From: Colletotrichum lupini
Taxonomy: Eukaryota > Ascomycota > Sordariomycetes > Glomerellales > Glomerellaceae
DNA length: 64,000 nt
Assembly: GCF_023278565.1 (NCBI RefSeq)
Contig: NC_064682.1
Coordinates: 3,844,001 to 3,908,000 of the forward strand
Reading direction: 5' to 3'
The notes below the pieces were generated by a model, which was not told where the DNA came from, ran no database searches, and saw only the letters and a program-made list of their open reading frames with translations. The position numbers were made by a program, and so were the translations under genes. Positions 29,801-42,740 of this stretch are shown in pieces. How positions within the stretch are numbered: position 1 is the first letter of the stretch; each line of letters starts with the position of its first letter.

Positions 29801-32800
29801 TACGTAGTTATATCTATATATAATAAGTTTTTATAATTAAAAATGTCTACTCTCTTTACTAGTAAAGGCTCTAATATAGGCCTCTAGTCTAAACTACTAG
29901 TAAGCTCGTATTTATAGTAGCGGTATCTACCTATAATATTATAATACTATAACTATATAGACTTAGTAAAAGCACGATCACACTATCTTATATATTTATA
30001 TATAAGGTTATATTAAATAATATAATTAGATAAATATTTTAATATATAATAAAAAAGCTACCTTAACTAGCTTTATTATTACGATATATTTTCTTAGTAG
30101 CTCGACCCTTATACAAGCCGGTATATCCCCTTTATAATTAGTATCCCCTATTAGTATTCTAGCTAGCGCTCTCGAAAAGCTCTAGGAGTTCTCTCTATAC
30201 CTACCTATTTTAAGACGGAATACCTACCCTTAATACCGCCTTCTCGCTATTATTAAATTCTATTAAAATAATAATAGTATATTTATTCTTAGTAATTTCT
30301 TATATTAGCGTAGCTATAGTAGAAGCGGGTACGGTTATATTATATTTATCGCCGGCTTTTTACTTAAAGGTACTAAGCTCTCTTCTTATATTTAGTATAT
30401 TTAGTACTATTTAGTTATCCTCAGATAAGTCGTTAGGTATAGCGGGGTATATATTATCTTTTTCGTATTAATAAATACTATTAACGATACGTACGTTACT
30501 ATACCGTAAAAGAACCTATAAGTATTAACACGAGCCCTTTTCTTATTACGTTTCTATTTTACGACTTTAACGGCTTTTTATTATTTTTTAAGCTTATTTT
30601 TATTATGAAAAGACCACTCGAAGAGCTATATTATTAAGTAATCTAAAAGTAAAATGCTTATATTAAGCGCGGAATCTATATTATATAAAATAGTTAGTTA
30701 GACTATAAGCGTGCTCTTAGAAATAATAAAAATAGTATATACGTATAGCTTAATAAAAATAGCGGGCTCTATAATTTATACCTCTACGCGGCTAGAGAAT
30801 ACTTAATCCCTAATTATATTAAATATTACCCGGGATAATAAGCTCCTTACTAAGTAATATAATTTCTCTTTCCCTTAGGGGTATAATATTACGTCTATTA
30901 CTAATAGCTATTTACCTTTTTTACTAGCTTCGCTTATTAATTACCTCCCTCCTTAATACTATTTTTTTTATATTAGCGTCCCGCCTCTCTTTTTATTATT
31001 TTACTTACTATATTAATACTACCTTCGCATAGCGCTCTTTTTTTCTAATTAAAAAACCCCTACGATAACCGGCCCTAGCCTACTCTCCTTTACGTTTCGT
31101 AATATATTTAAAACGCCCGTTTTCGTTAGACTCACGCCGTACTTTAATATTTTTATAACGAAACGTATAATTATGCTTAATAACTTTTATAAGAACCGTA
31201 ATACGGTAGCGTCGCTACCCCGGGATGCTACTTAGAAATAGTACGAATATAATATATAGAATATTTTTAATAGTTTTAGCTCTCGCGCTAATAAGCTAAT
31301 TATACTTTAATAGTCTTATGCGTTTATAAGACGCGCTAGCTTATTAATAATATCGCATAATATAGTATTGTCTATCTTAATATTACGTCGTAGTAGGATC
31401 GACGCTATTACGGGGTTACCGTAGTATATAAAAAGTGCCTAGTTAAGAGTCGTCGTATTATATAAGTTACGCTTATTAATATTTATAAAGCCTAAAAAAA
31501 GTAATATCTCGGCTTCTTAGCGGCGCCTCTTTTAAAATAGCTTTAGTAATAAAAGTCCTATTTAGTTATAGTATACTAATATATAAACCCCCTCGTTTAA
31601 GTTAGCGCTTAATTTAAAAAGGGTTTTAATAAGCCGTTATTTTACTAATACTATCTTACTATCCGTTTCTTTTACCTAGACTAAGAGCGCGAGCTCGAGC
31701 GGCTTTTAATTAAATATATAAAGTATTAAGTTAGCCCCCTTAACTAATCTATCTAGCTCGCCCGTAGCGTCCGCTCTAGCCTTTAATAGTACTAGGGTAA
31801 TAGAGAATATACTATCCTTATACGCTATACTAAGGGCCGTTATACGCTATATATTAATTATTATAAGCTAGTTTATATTAATACCGAACTACGCTAGCTA
31901 GCCTATAACTATTTTTAATAATAAAAATAATAATAAGTAAATTAGTAACGTATCCCCGTTATTATTAGCCTCGTTTACTTTTATCCCTTTCTTATTAATA
32001 AGGTACGTAATTATTTTAGTAAGCCTAGTAGCGGCGGCTTAGTAAAGAGCGTTAATACTAAACTTAGAAAACTTAAGCCGTGCGCCGCGCTAAAAGAGAA
32101 TTATAAACGTCTTAGCGTCTTTATTAAAAAGAGATAAGAAAACGGGAGTATATAACTAGTAGTCTAGAGCCCTATTAATATTAGTATTATAATTAAGGAG
32201 AAACGATATAATATTAATATAGCTTTTAAAAACGGCTAGATATAGGGCCGTAACGAGGAAAGGGCTATATTAATAGCTCTTAGTTATATATATAGTAGCC
32301 GGTTTATTATAGTTAGTACCGGCTTAGAAAATATACTAGAGCGTAGCAAGGGCTACCTATATATTTCTATAGTTAATAATAATATTAAAAACGGCGGAGT
32401 ATTTTCCTATTTTTATATCGTTTTTATAAAGTTTAGGGTTAAAAAACGAATACTAAGTGCGCGAGTATTATATAAATACGGACTAAATATAGGGTTCGCT
32501 ATAATTAAAAACGTACTACGCTACGTCTAGGGATATTAACTCTATATAAATAGACTTTATAATAAGTAGCGTCTATCGTACTTCGTAAAACGACGTAAGT
32601 TATAATAAAAATATTATATAGTAAGAATACGAGGCAGTTACGCAGTTATTATAAGCTCGCCGGTCTTATATCTAATATAAAATATTAAACTTCGTCCTAA
32701 GTAATAGCGCTTTATATCAAAAATATCTTATATATATACTATAGAGCCGGAGTTAACCGTCTTACTTAAGAAACGTCTTAAGTTCTACTATATAAGCACT

Positions 32801-35350
32801 AAAGTACGTTTTTTAGTTATAAAAAAGGTATTTCGTTTATCCTCTAGGTAAGTAGTAGTGTTCTTCGCAAGCGGTCTCTAGTTTTCTAGGTATAAACTAA
32901 AAATAGCTTTAGGATATTAAACTATTTAATAAGATTTTACTAGTTCTAGTTTAAGTAAACGAGGATATTAAGCATATAAATAGTATTTACGTCGGCTTTA
33001 AACGCTTAGTCCCTATAAGACCGACGGAGCCTAAAGAAGTTTTTATTATACTTCGTATAGTATTAATACTTAGAAATTATTATATATAGACTTAGGGACT
33101 TACTTAGCTTTTTACTACCCGCACTTTTAGTAAGTTATTATATAATTATATATATTATTATATTACTTGCGCGGGATTCGTACCGGGCTCTTTTAAATAG
33201 CCCGTATCGACGCTTAAGAACTAGAGGAATATATCTTAATAATATAAATTAAGACTAGTTTTATTTTAAAATACTTTCCTCTCGTAAAATCCGTTTTTAA
33301 CTCTAACCCCCCTACTTAGAGTTCGAAATTTAGGAGTTAGGCTAGGAAGCTACTATTTCTTTATTTTTATAAGTCGTTTTTAGTAAATAATAAACTAATA
33401 CCCCTATCCTAGTAAGATCTTACTTAATAACTAGGCTCCCGTTTTCTATATCCGTTATAATCCTTATAAAACGTTAGTTCTAACTAAACTTTCTAATTAT
33501 ATATTACTTATTTAACTAACGATCCGGCCTATAAACTAGATTAAATTTAATTCTTACGAATCGTTACTTAAATAGCCTCTATATTTATTTTTAGTCCTTC
33601 TTAGTAATAGGGGTATTAGTTCTAGGTTCTAACTAACTTACTTCTTAGCTACGTAATAATAATATTACTACCTAAGCTAGTGCCCTATCTATAAGATCTA
33701 GATCTAGGTCTTTTATAAGCTAACTTTATTATTAGATTAAAAATAAAGGAAAGATATATCCAGTAATATAATTATACCTATACTTATTAAGACGATATAA
33801 TACCGAGGCCTAGAGATTTACTACGACCTTACTTAGACTAAAAAGTACCCGCCGATTACGACTTTTAATAAGGTTTAAAAGAGTAGGGTATAGTACTATA
33901 CTTAAAATAGAGAAGAGACTTATTAACGGATTATAAAAAAAGTAGATTTTAAAATAAAGTTTAGAACTAGTTTTTATTAATTACTAATAGACTATATAAT
34001 ATAACTATATAGAAAATATCCTATTTAAGTAATAATTTTATTGTTTTTACTATAGGTCTATTACTTAAATTAATATCTATATCTTTCGTTTTAATACCCT
34101 TTTACTTTATAATTCTTATTAACTCTTTAGTAAAACTAATTAATAAGTAAATTATAGAATACTAAATTAACGAAATTTATTTAGTTATTATATATAGTCG
34201 TTTCTATAGTTCTCTTAGCTTATTTATTTTTAATATCCGCTAGCTTAGTACTATACTAAGCTTAAAAATAGAAGCGCTAGTAAAATCTATAAGATCTTAG
34301 GGATACCGACCTACGGTATAGCATACCCTCTGAGCTCGTTTCTAAGTATATATCTAGGATACGAAAATATTCCTTAGAATAAATACTCTAAGTATATATA
34401 ACTTCGCGGGTTTTATTATAGATACGAACGAACTATTAAGACCGTAAAATAGCGCTCGATATAATAAGTACTTTATTAAACTATCGAATAGAGGGTTATA
34501 AGAAAAGTTACGCTAAGAACCTATTATTATTATATATTCGTCCTATTTACCTAGTTAAAATCTATTAAAAGATATAATCGTTCCCTTTTTTCAACGGTCT
34601 CCTTATTAAACTATTTACTAAATAGATTTGCTTATTTCTTAAATAAAATTTAAAGGGTTTAGTAATATAATATTATTATATTATACTTCGTACGAGATAA
34701 AACTTAAGACTTAATTGTCTCTGTGAATAGTTATATCGAAAATTAAATGTTCTTCTTATTATAATATCTACCTTTTAGGACTTTAAAAGTTATATTACGT
34801 CGATTCCCTCCTTAGTCCGTTACTAAATCTATACTTTCTATTACTATTACCTAAGTTCGAGATACCCTTATATTTAGCTATTAAACTCTTATATTATCTT
34901 TAGGGCTATTTAGTAGCGTATTTATACTTAAGTTTAGTTCGTTATAGCTACGATATAGAGATATCGTAAATAGTATCGAGTCCTAGGCCTAACTAAAAAG
35001 CCGCTTACGGAAAAAAGCTATATAAATAGTTCTAAGTAAAAACACGCTAGTACTTAACTCTCCCCTAAAAATTAGTTACTAATTTATATTATCGAAAAAG
35101 AGGAACTCCTTATTTCTTTTATAAGCCTCTCGAGTAGACTACGGATGTACGTTTAGTTTAAGTACTCTGTTATTAGTAACGATAATATAGGGTCGGGATA
35201 GTATACGATAGTACGAGGGGTAGCGCGTAATTAAGACCTACTCTAAAGTATCTATAACCGGCTTTAATAGTAAACACTCTCGCACTTCTTATCGTAATCG
35301 TATATATATAGTATAGTTAGAACGACTATAGGCCCAGCCTATATAGGTTA

Positions 35351-35690
35351 AGTCTAACAAAATGAAGTATGTTACTAAGAGGAAATGATATATAATTAAT
35401 ACTATATCTATTACTAGAGGTCTATAGAGACCCATTATAGCAGTTTTCAGCTTCTTAAACATTGAGAATGTTTATAAGTAAGAGAGAGTGACTTGTGTAT
35501 AAAACTATACTTACTTATACCACTATATACGATTTAAGAGGATATTTAAGAGCCGGATATAGCGTTAAGACGGGATTATTAAGAATTCACTAGCCATATC
35601 TCCTTATCTTTTATTCTATAAGTTAAATAGTAACTATATACGGTTATTTAGTCGCACATAAATTCCACTTTACTATATATACAATTTTAA
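35351..35690. other. Mutation-poor patch inside the RIP block
   Basis: Over about 340 bp CpA and TpG reappear repeatedly (for example AACAAAATGAAG, CATTATAGCAG, GACTTGTG and GCACATAAATTCCAC), whereas the sequence on both sides has almost none. It has no long open frame and no recognisable gene. It may be a single-copy remnant or a later insertion that never became a RIP target. The 1.2 kb before the minisatellite at 36,521 is again mostly depleted. Confidence 0.55.
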
Positions 35691-36520
35691 TATCCTCTTT
35701 ATAATTATTATAATCTAGGTATATAGGCTAGGGATACTTAAGAAAACTTTAATATATAGGTATAAGCTAGATATCACGGGATCGTATACTAGGGTAGTAT
35801 TAAGGGTATCGCGAGTTATAGTAAAGCTATAACCCCTTTTTTTATAGTAACGCGCCGCTCGCATAGCGCAATCTCTTATCTCTTCTTTATATTATATATT
35901 ATATCTAAACCGGACCCTACGGGTTATTATAATTTATTTACTATTTAAAACTTAATCTCTATAGCCGTAACTCTTATATTAAAACTAGCCGTAGCTTCGC
36001 ACGGATTTTAAATAGTAATATAATTATAATATAATACTATATATCGATATAAGTCTTATTAAGTCGCGGGCTTAGTAAAGCATCTTTATAGTACGGTCGA
36101 TAAAAAAGTATACTTCTACTTATTTTTAAATAGGCATCCGGTACTTATTAGCTATTTAACTATCTTTTATCCTAAATTAGCTCTCTATCTAAACGCTATA
36201 TAGATAGTTTTAGTTAATTAAATACGGTAGTTATAACTTAACGGCCGTTTATCCGTTCCTAGCGTAAGCTATTTCTAAAGTAATTAATTTAGGTTTATTA
36301 CTAGTGCTCTGTGCGAGACTATAAGTATCCGTACTATTAAAAAGAGCCCGTGCGCTTAGAGAGTTTAATTAAATAGGATGTGCTTTTTATATATAGCTAG
36401 TATACTAATATAATTAAGACTTTTATATATAAGGAGCTTACGTCGGCTCTTATAGTAAGATATAATATCTTAGTACTAATAATAACTACCCTACTTTACT
36501 ATATACTCTTTTTATAGGTC

Positions 36521-37034
36521 TAGTTCTACTAACCGCCTAGTTTTATTACTTAGTTCTACTAAACTAGTTCTACTACCTAGTTCTACTACCTAGTTCTACT
36601 ACCTAGTTCTACTACCTAGTTCTACTACCTAGTTCTACTACCTAGTTCTATTACTTAGTTCTACTACCTAGTTTTACTAGTTCTATTACCTAGTTTTACT
36701 ACCTAGTTCTACTACTTAGTTCTACTACTTAGTTCTACTACCTGGTTCTACTACCTAGTTCTACTACCTAGTTCTACTACCTAATTTTACTAAACTAGTT
36801 CTACTACCTAATTCTACTAAACTAGTTCTACTACCTAGTTCTACTACCTAGTTCTACTACTTAGTTCTACTACCTAATTCTACCAAACTAGTTCTACTAT
36901 TTAATTCTACTAAACTGGTTCTACTACCTAGTTTTACTACTTAGTTCTATTACTTAGTTCTACTACCTAGTTCTACTACCTAGTTCTACTACCTAGTTCT
37001 ACTACTTAGTTCTACTAAATTAGTTCTATTACCT
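36521..37034 (+). repeat. Minisatellite, 13-bp unit, about 39 copies
   Basis: The array is a tandem repeat of TAGTTCTACTACC with point variants (TTAG for CTAG, ATT for ACT) and several units ending in AAAC, one base longer. The 514-bp length corresponds to about 39 units. The consensus has neither CpA nor TpG on either strand. Two units, at 36,743 and 36,916, still read TGG where the others read TAG, which suggests that the older unit began TGG and was converted by G-to-A changes. The array is non-coding. Confidence 0.95.
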
Positions 37035-37039
37035 AAAAG

Positions 37040-37400
37040 CTATAATCAATTAGTAACAAAACTTATGAGTATGGTCTTCCCTCTAGTACTGCTTTCTTAG
37101 TAGTATTAGTATATACGAGATTCTATTTTATTATACTCGTATTTATATAATTTGCTTATAATAATAAGATATAGCTAAGTCCCTTTTCTATAACCTCCTT
37201 ATAGCAATTCATTACTAATAGTAGCTGCTTTCCTACGGTTATTAGCAGAACTTTTTATTTAAATATAGCCTCTTATAAAAGTAATTAAAACTAAAGAGCT
37301 TCTTTCGGGTTTTGAGTATTAAGAAAGATATACTCTTCTCTTTTTACCTCTTTAGTAATGAATTTGAGTATAACTTTTCGTACTAGAGACTTTTTTATAA
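37040..37400. other. Mutation-poor patch downstream of the minisatellite
   Basis: Immediately after the repeat array the sequence again holds CpA and TpG dinucleotides (CAATTAGTAACAAAACTTATGAG, GTATGGTC, CTGCTTTC, GTAATGAATTTGAG). These thin out into typical RIP sequence by about 37.45 kb. No open reading frame or RNA gene was recognised. Together with the patch at 35.35-35.69 kb it suggests that this 2-kb neighbourhood has a different history from the rest of the block. Confidence 0.5.
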
Positions 37401-38859
37401 AAGGGTCTTTATATTAACTAAATAAGGTTATTTAATTACTTGTTCTTAACTCTTAGTAATAGCCTATTTCTAATAGGTAGCGACTAGAAGAAAGTAGCTT
37501 ATTATTAACTATATTATTATTAGATAAAGCGACTAGTACTTATAAATTATCTTAACGAGGAGTACTAAAGAACGCTAAATATATAGATCTATAGATAAAT
37601 AGGCTAGTAGGTCTCCTACCTCCCGTACTTAGTTACTTATTTATAATATTAATAAATATTAACTCGGCGGCGTTCGTATAAGATATCTAATTTAGCTACG
37701 GCTAAGAATCGTATTTCGAACTATAAGTATTAGTAAAAAACTCGGGTAATTCCTAAGCTAAATTATTTTACTAAAGGTCTGGGAACGTATAGGTAATTTT
37801 ATTAGCTATAGCTTAAAAGCTTAGAATATCGTAAATATAGTCTTTTAATAGCCGAGCTATTATTAATACTTACTATATAACCTCTAAATTTAGAGATATA
37901 GACTTTAGATAACGAATATCGTTCGTATTAAACCCCAGTTCCGATACTAGACTCGCTAGTTTAGGAAGTAAGCTTGGATTCGTTTCTATCTATCGGAAAT
38001 TTCTTATTGTCAAAAGCTATAACTACCGGATTCTAAGCTAGAGACGAGCGTCTACCTTAATAAGTCGGTAAGAGAAAGTTATATCGGACTCCTTAATTAA
38101 ATATAGGTTTTTATCTCTTATTAAATACTTAAAGGCCCTCGTTAATACAATCCTTATAGTATATCTATCCTAAGGTATAGTAACTAAACGCTTTATCTAC
38201 TTTGCGCACAATTTAAGGTACTTAACGTCGTTAAAAAATATTATTAATAATAGAAGCGTAGAGTTAATAGAACAAAGGTTCTTCTAAATAACGATTCGCT
38301 TAGATTTATTAAAAAGCCTAAAAACACGACCGTCTAGAACTACGTTCCGAAGTAATCTTTTATCCTCTACTAAAAATCTAGGGCACCGGAGCTCTATAGA
38401 CTAAATAGTAAATATATTAATCTTTCCGAGATTTAACTTATTATTCCTAGTAAGATATAGCTATATATAGTATATATACTCGAGGTAACTCACAACTTCT
38501 TATAACCGATTAGTATAGGTTTTACTCTAGTAGGGGGAGGACGCAGACCTCGTCGTATTTAAGGGTAATAAGTTTATTAAAGTTACCGATAACTAGGCCC
38601 GATCGCAGACCTAGGATCCGTAATAAATAGTTAAAGGCGTTATAAAACGCTTAGTATTTAGCTATTTACCTAATATATCTCCTCTTATAATCCGATAAAA
38701 AGGACTCTAGTTAATATACGACTCGGTAATTATTGCACTTTTTGCTACGGAGTATTTCTTAAAAAGTATTACGATCTATAAAGTCGCCCTTAAGACGTCT
38801 CTTATTATTAATTATCGAATTAATTATAACGCTTTATAACGCTAGACGTTAAGTATAGA

Positions 38860-39020
38860 AACCCAGTTTAAATTCCCTTTTATATATACTTACTAAATAA
38901 ACCGGAGCCGGTCCTGGATTTATGCATTCTCTCTAATTATACTACTAAGCCGGCCTCCCGATATTATTATCGTGCTTCTAGACCCACGTACCTAGCAGCT
39001 TGCGCCACTATCCACGGCCG
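38860..39020 (-). other. GC-rich patch with TATA-like promoter, possible LTR fragment
   Basis: On the minus strand this patch reads from a GC-rich part (GGCGCAAGCTGCTAGG, then GGGTCTAGAAGCACG) through GAGGCCGGCTTAG to a TATATATAAAAGGG box near 38,880. This order resembles the promoter end of a fungal LTR, but no second copy was found in the window to pair with it. The middle part looks faintly tRNA-like (CCGGC at both ends about 55 bp apart) but lacks a convincing B box. Confidence 0.25.
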
Positions 39021-41370
39021 TATATATATATATACTAGGGTTTTTACCCCGTCTAAGCCGCATACGGCTCTATCTTCTATCTAATACTTTTTAAATACTA
39101 GCAAATAGTCTACGTCTACTTATCGGGGGTAGCAGACTAGGGTCAAACGGATACTTACTATACTAGGCTAGCGTCCGTATAAACGTAAGGTTAAATAAGT
39201 CTCGCGGAGCGGGCCGGGGGGGTTAATTAAGTACGCTTCTAGCTTTTAAGTATATAGTACTCCGTAAGTTTAACCTTAATATAATTTAGCTAAGACATAT
39301 ATAGCCTTATTATATACCGATAGAACGAAATTGCTTAGATTTATATACTAATATCCCCGCTAAGCTTATAAAATAAAAAGTAAACCGTTTAGTTAGAAAC
39401 CGAAACCTAAGCTATTATATTAGCGAACCGTAGTATATCGGCTACGTAACTCAGAAAAAGTATATACTACGACAACCTAGCTATATTATACTAGCCTCTA
39501 TAAGCATTTATTCGGATTGCTCTTAAAGAAATATTTAGCGAGTTTAATATTACTATAGTAACGGGCCTATTAACCTCGGATAAGATCGTTTAGATATAAG
39601 ACTATACTATAGTAGTTATAGTATAAGCGTTATAGCTCTAGAGAGTTAGGTTAATAGTTAATATATATAATAAATAGATTATAATAACCCGTAGTATCGG
39701 GTCTAAATACGTTTATATAAGGCATAACGCAAAAGAAAAAAGACTAAAATCGTACTATACTAGCGGCGCACTACTATAAAAAAAGGGGTTAAGGCTTTAT
39801 TAAGACTCCTAATATTACCTTAGTATACGATCTTATAATATATAGAACTTAACTTATAATTTAGAATTTATTATTATATACTAACGTACTCCTAATTATA
39901 TTATATTTTTAACCTTAGCTAAAATCGTAATAATTATTTATTATTCGAGCTAGGCTAGGTAATATAGGCTTATAGTAGAGATTAGTATTAAGACTAACCC
40001 CGCCTCTACGCTATCGTTTTTTTACTTTTTATTAAAAATATAAATAGTAACGCCGAAATAGTATTCTAGGTCCTTAGCGAATATATATAGTCTCCCGTAT
40101 ATATATAGCCTATAAAAAGCCGATAACTATCCTAAAAATAATATATAAAGTATTATTAATATAATAATATACTAATAAGATACTAAACTTAAGGGCTTCG
40201 ATCGTAACGGGTCTAAGATATTAAACCTAAAGCCCTTAAAAAATAATTTAGGTTTGTACTAACGGTCTAATAGCGGCTAGTAGGATATTAAAATTTGTCG
40301 TGTTTATATAAAAATCTTTACGATAGATAACGTGACTTATATATTAAGCTTATACTTCTAAATATAAGCCTTTAGAATTTTATTACTAATAAATTTACTA
40401 CGGACCTCGCGTTTAGAATAGGTTATTTCTTATTAAGTACTATATAGTAGTACTTATATACCCGGCCTACTTCTATTCTATTTCTAAGTTATGCTTTTTA
40501 ATATAATACCGAGACCGACTACTAAGAAGTAAGTAATTAGGTCCCCCGCTTATTAAGAATAGTTTATAATAGGTCGGGCTCCGTACTACTTATTTAACTA
40601 AATAGAACGTCCGTACTTAATCCGAGAGTTTATACTACTTTTTTATATAAACGCATAAGAACCCTACTATTACTACTTACTACCTTCTTATTTAAAATAT
40701 AAGTCTTCGTATAGCCCTATTCTTAGCTTAATATTACTTTTTTAAAATTATACTATTTAAGTAGCGACTTTATTAAAAGTCTTACTGTTTATTTATAAAA
40801 TACCCGAGTTAACTAGTCTTATTACTTAGTACTAAACCTAGCGCTTATTTACTACTTATAGGTCGAGCGAGTACCCGTAAGGGGCTTTTTATACTACTTA
40901 CTAAATTACCTTCGGAGCTATACTCTAGCTACCTACGCCCTCTTTACTTCTTAGCTAAGAGGCTTAACCCCTAAGTAGCCTTTATCTAACTTTTTTATAA
41001 TAAACCCTTATCTAGCCTACTACCCTAAAGGACTTATTAATCTATTTACTACTTATTAAAAATAAATTATTATCTTAGCTACTATTCTATAGTATACCTA
41101 ACTACTTAAACCTACTAATAATCTTTTAATAATTCTTAATAATATAGTTATTCTTCTCTTACTTATTACCCTTTTATTATATTCTATTTTATACTATGCG
41201 TATTATAAGCCCTTATATAACTCCTTATAAACGAGTTATTAATAAGTTCCGTACTCTTTATATAATATTTCTAAACTAAAAATATACTTAGCTACGTATA
41301 TTACTATTCTTTTATAATAACGCTTAATAAGCTTAATTTATTAAAGTAGCTAATATAACTAAAGGCCCCG

Positions 41371-41490
41371 GATCCCGATAGTATTACTAAACTAGTATGT
41401 CGGATAGGGAGAAAATGCTATCGGGGCACGACTATTAAGCAGGGGTTAATAGAATGTGTTAATAAAAATGAGGAATAAGTAGCTATCGGG
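41371..41490. repeat. Short patch with CCCGATAG/CTATCGGG repeats
   Basis: CCCGATAG at 41,374-41,381 is inverted as CTATCGGG at 41,418-41,425, and the latter is repeated directly at 41,483-41,490. Between them the sequence keeps TpG and CpA (AGTATGTCGG, GCACGAC, AATGTGTTAATAAAAATGAGG) in contrast to its flanks. It lies about 500-600 bp upstream of the reverse-transcriptase relic near 42 kb. It could be an insertion scar or an element boundary. Confidence 0.4.
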
Positions 41491-41979
41491 ATATACTAAC
41501 TATTTTTATAGTAGATTAAAGACCCCGTATGCCGGTATATTCTTAGTAAACTTAGTTATACTTATAGGAGACCGTAATATCCCTAAAGTATAGTATAATA
41601 ATTATTATAATAAGTATATTAGTATAGGCTTAATAAATAAATTATATTATACCTCGTGCGTATATCCTCTAACTCGGCTATTATCTAAAACACTTTAAGA
41701 AGGTTTTAAAAAGCTAAATAAAGGAACTATATAGCGCACAAAATCTATAGGGCTAATTATACTATTTAATACGGTTAAAAGAATTATAAATACCCTAACG
41801 GTATAAAGACTAAGCTACCCTACTGAAATATACGGGCTACTCCTAGATAGTTATATATAGGAGTAAATACGCACTATATTAATCGTATATAAGATAGATA
41901 TATAAAGCCTAGGGCTTAAGGAAATTATAATATACCTATTTCCCCTAGCCGTACTAAGCGCTTTTTATAGTTTTTTATA

Positions 41980-42740
41980 TAACTAACTCCTATGTAATAT
42001 AGGGAAGGGACGTATTAATAAAATAGTAGTACGTTAAATTATTAGTTCTTTTAAATACCGAGATTAACTTAAATAGATCCCGATCCGAAATATTTAGAAT
42101 TAATACTAGTATGCCCTAAGGATCGCCCTTATTACCGATAGCCTACCTTACTTATTACTAACGCCTACTACTTCTATTAAAGAGGACGATAAACGATAAA
42201 ATAAATTATATTACTATATAGTAATTCTTAAAGGCTCTAGCGCTAGAGAATTAAAGCGCTTTTAAAAAGATACATCTTTTAGATTATACTAAATAAACGT
42301 AAAGTAATTAGTAAAATAGTCTAATTTAAATAGACTAATACCCTAAGGTAATATATAATTAAGTAATAACTATATAAAGCTAAGTATTAGAGGAGACTAA
42401 AGTAGTTAGAACTATTATATAAGGAACTAGATATTAAAAGGGCCTAAACGTATTTATATATAAATAAGTAAAGAGCTATTAAATAGACTTAGTAGCTACT
42501 AAGGATAGATAAGGCTAGAGAGTAATATAAAAACTTTAGAAATAGCTAGTTAAGGCTTTATATTAAGGACTCTAGGTATTATAAATTAATAACTAGAGCG
42601 CGTTAGTAGCTATCTAAACCCCGCTATTCGGGGGTAGTTATTAATATAAAGGCGGCTAATTAGATAAACTAGTTTTTAAATACGTAGCGTGCCTTACTCG
42701 AACCTCGTAAAGACTAATTAACCTTATTATAGCTTTTATT
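41980..42740 (+). pseudogene. RIP-degraded LINE-type reverse transcriptase fragment
   Basis: On the plus strand the frame through 42,111 reads a diagnostic non-LTR reverse-transcriptase block, INTSMP-stop-GSPLLPI. This corresponds to the family pattern TGxPQGSPLSPI, with CAA (Gln) turned into TAA. Just upstream the frame gives SRSEIFR, as expected for the strand leading into that block. About 400 bp downstream it gives ASxGFILRTLGII, similar to the STWGxxLxxLRxIY region of Tad1-like elements. Stops in the part read are TAA or TAG, as RIP would produce. The FADD-type catalytic motif was not identified. The outer ends of the element are not defined; the given limits cover only the part I could align by eye. 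Confidence 0.55.

Noticed and set aside
36521..37034. CRISPR-like array
   Set aside because: The units are contiguous with no spacers of unique sequence, and the host is a fungus; it is a minisatellite.
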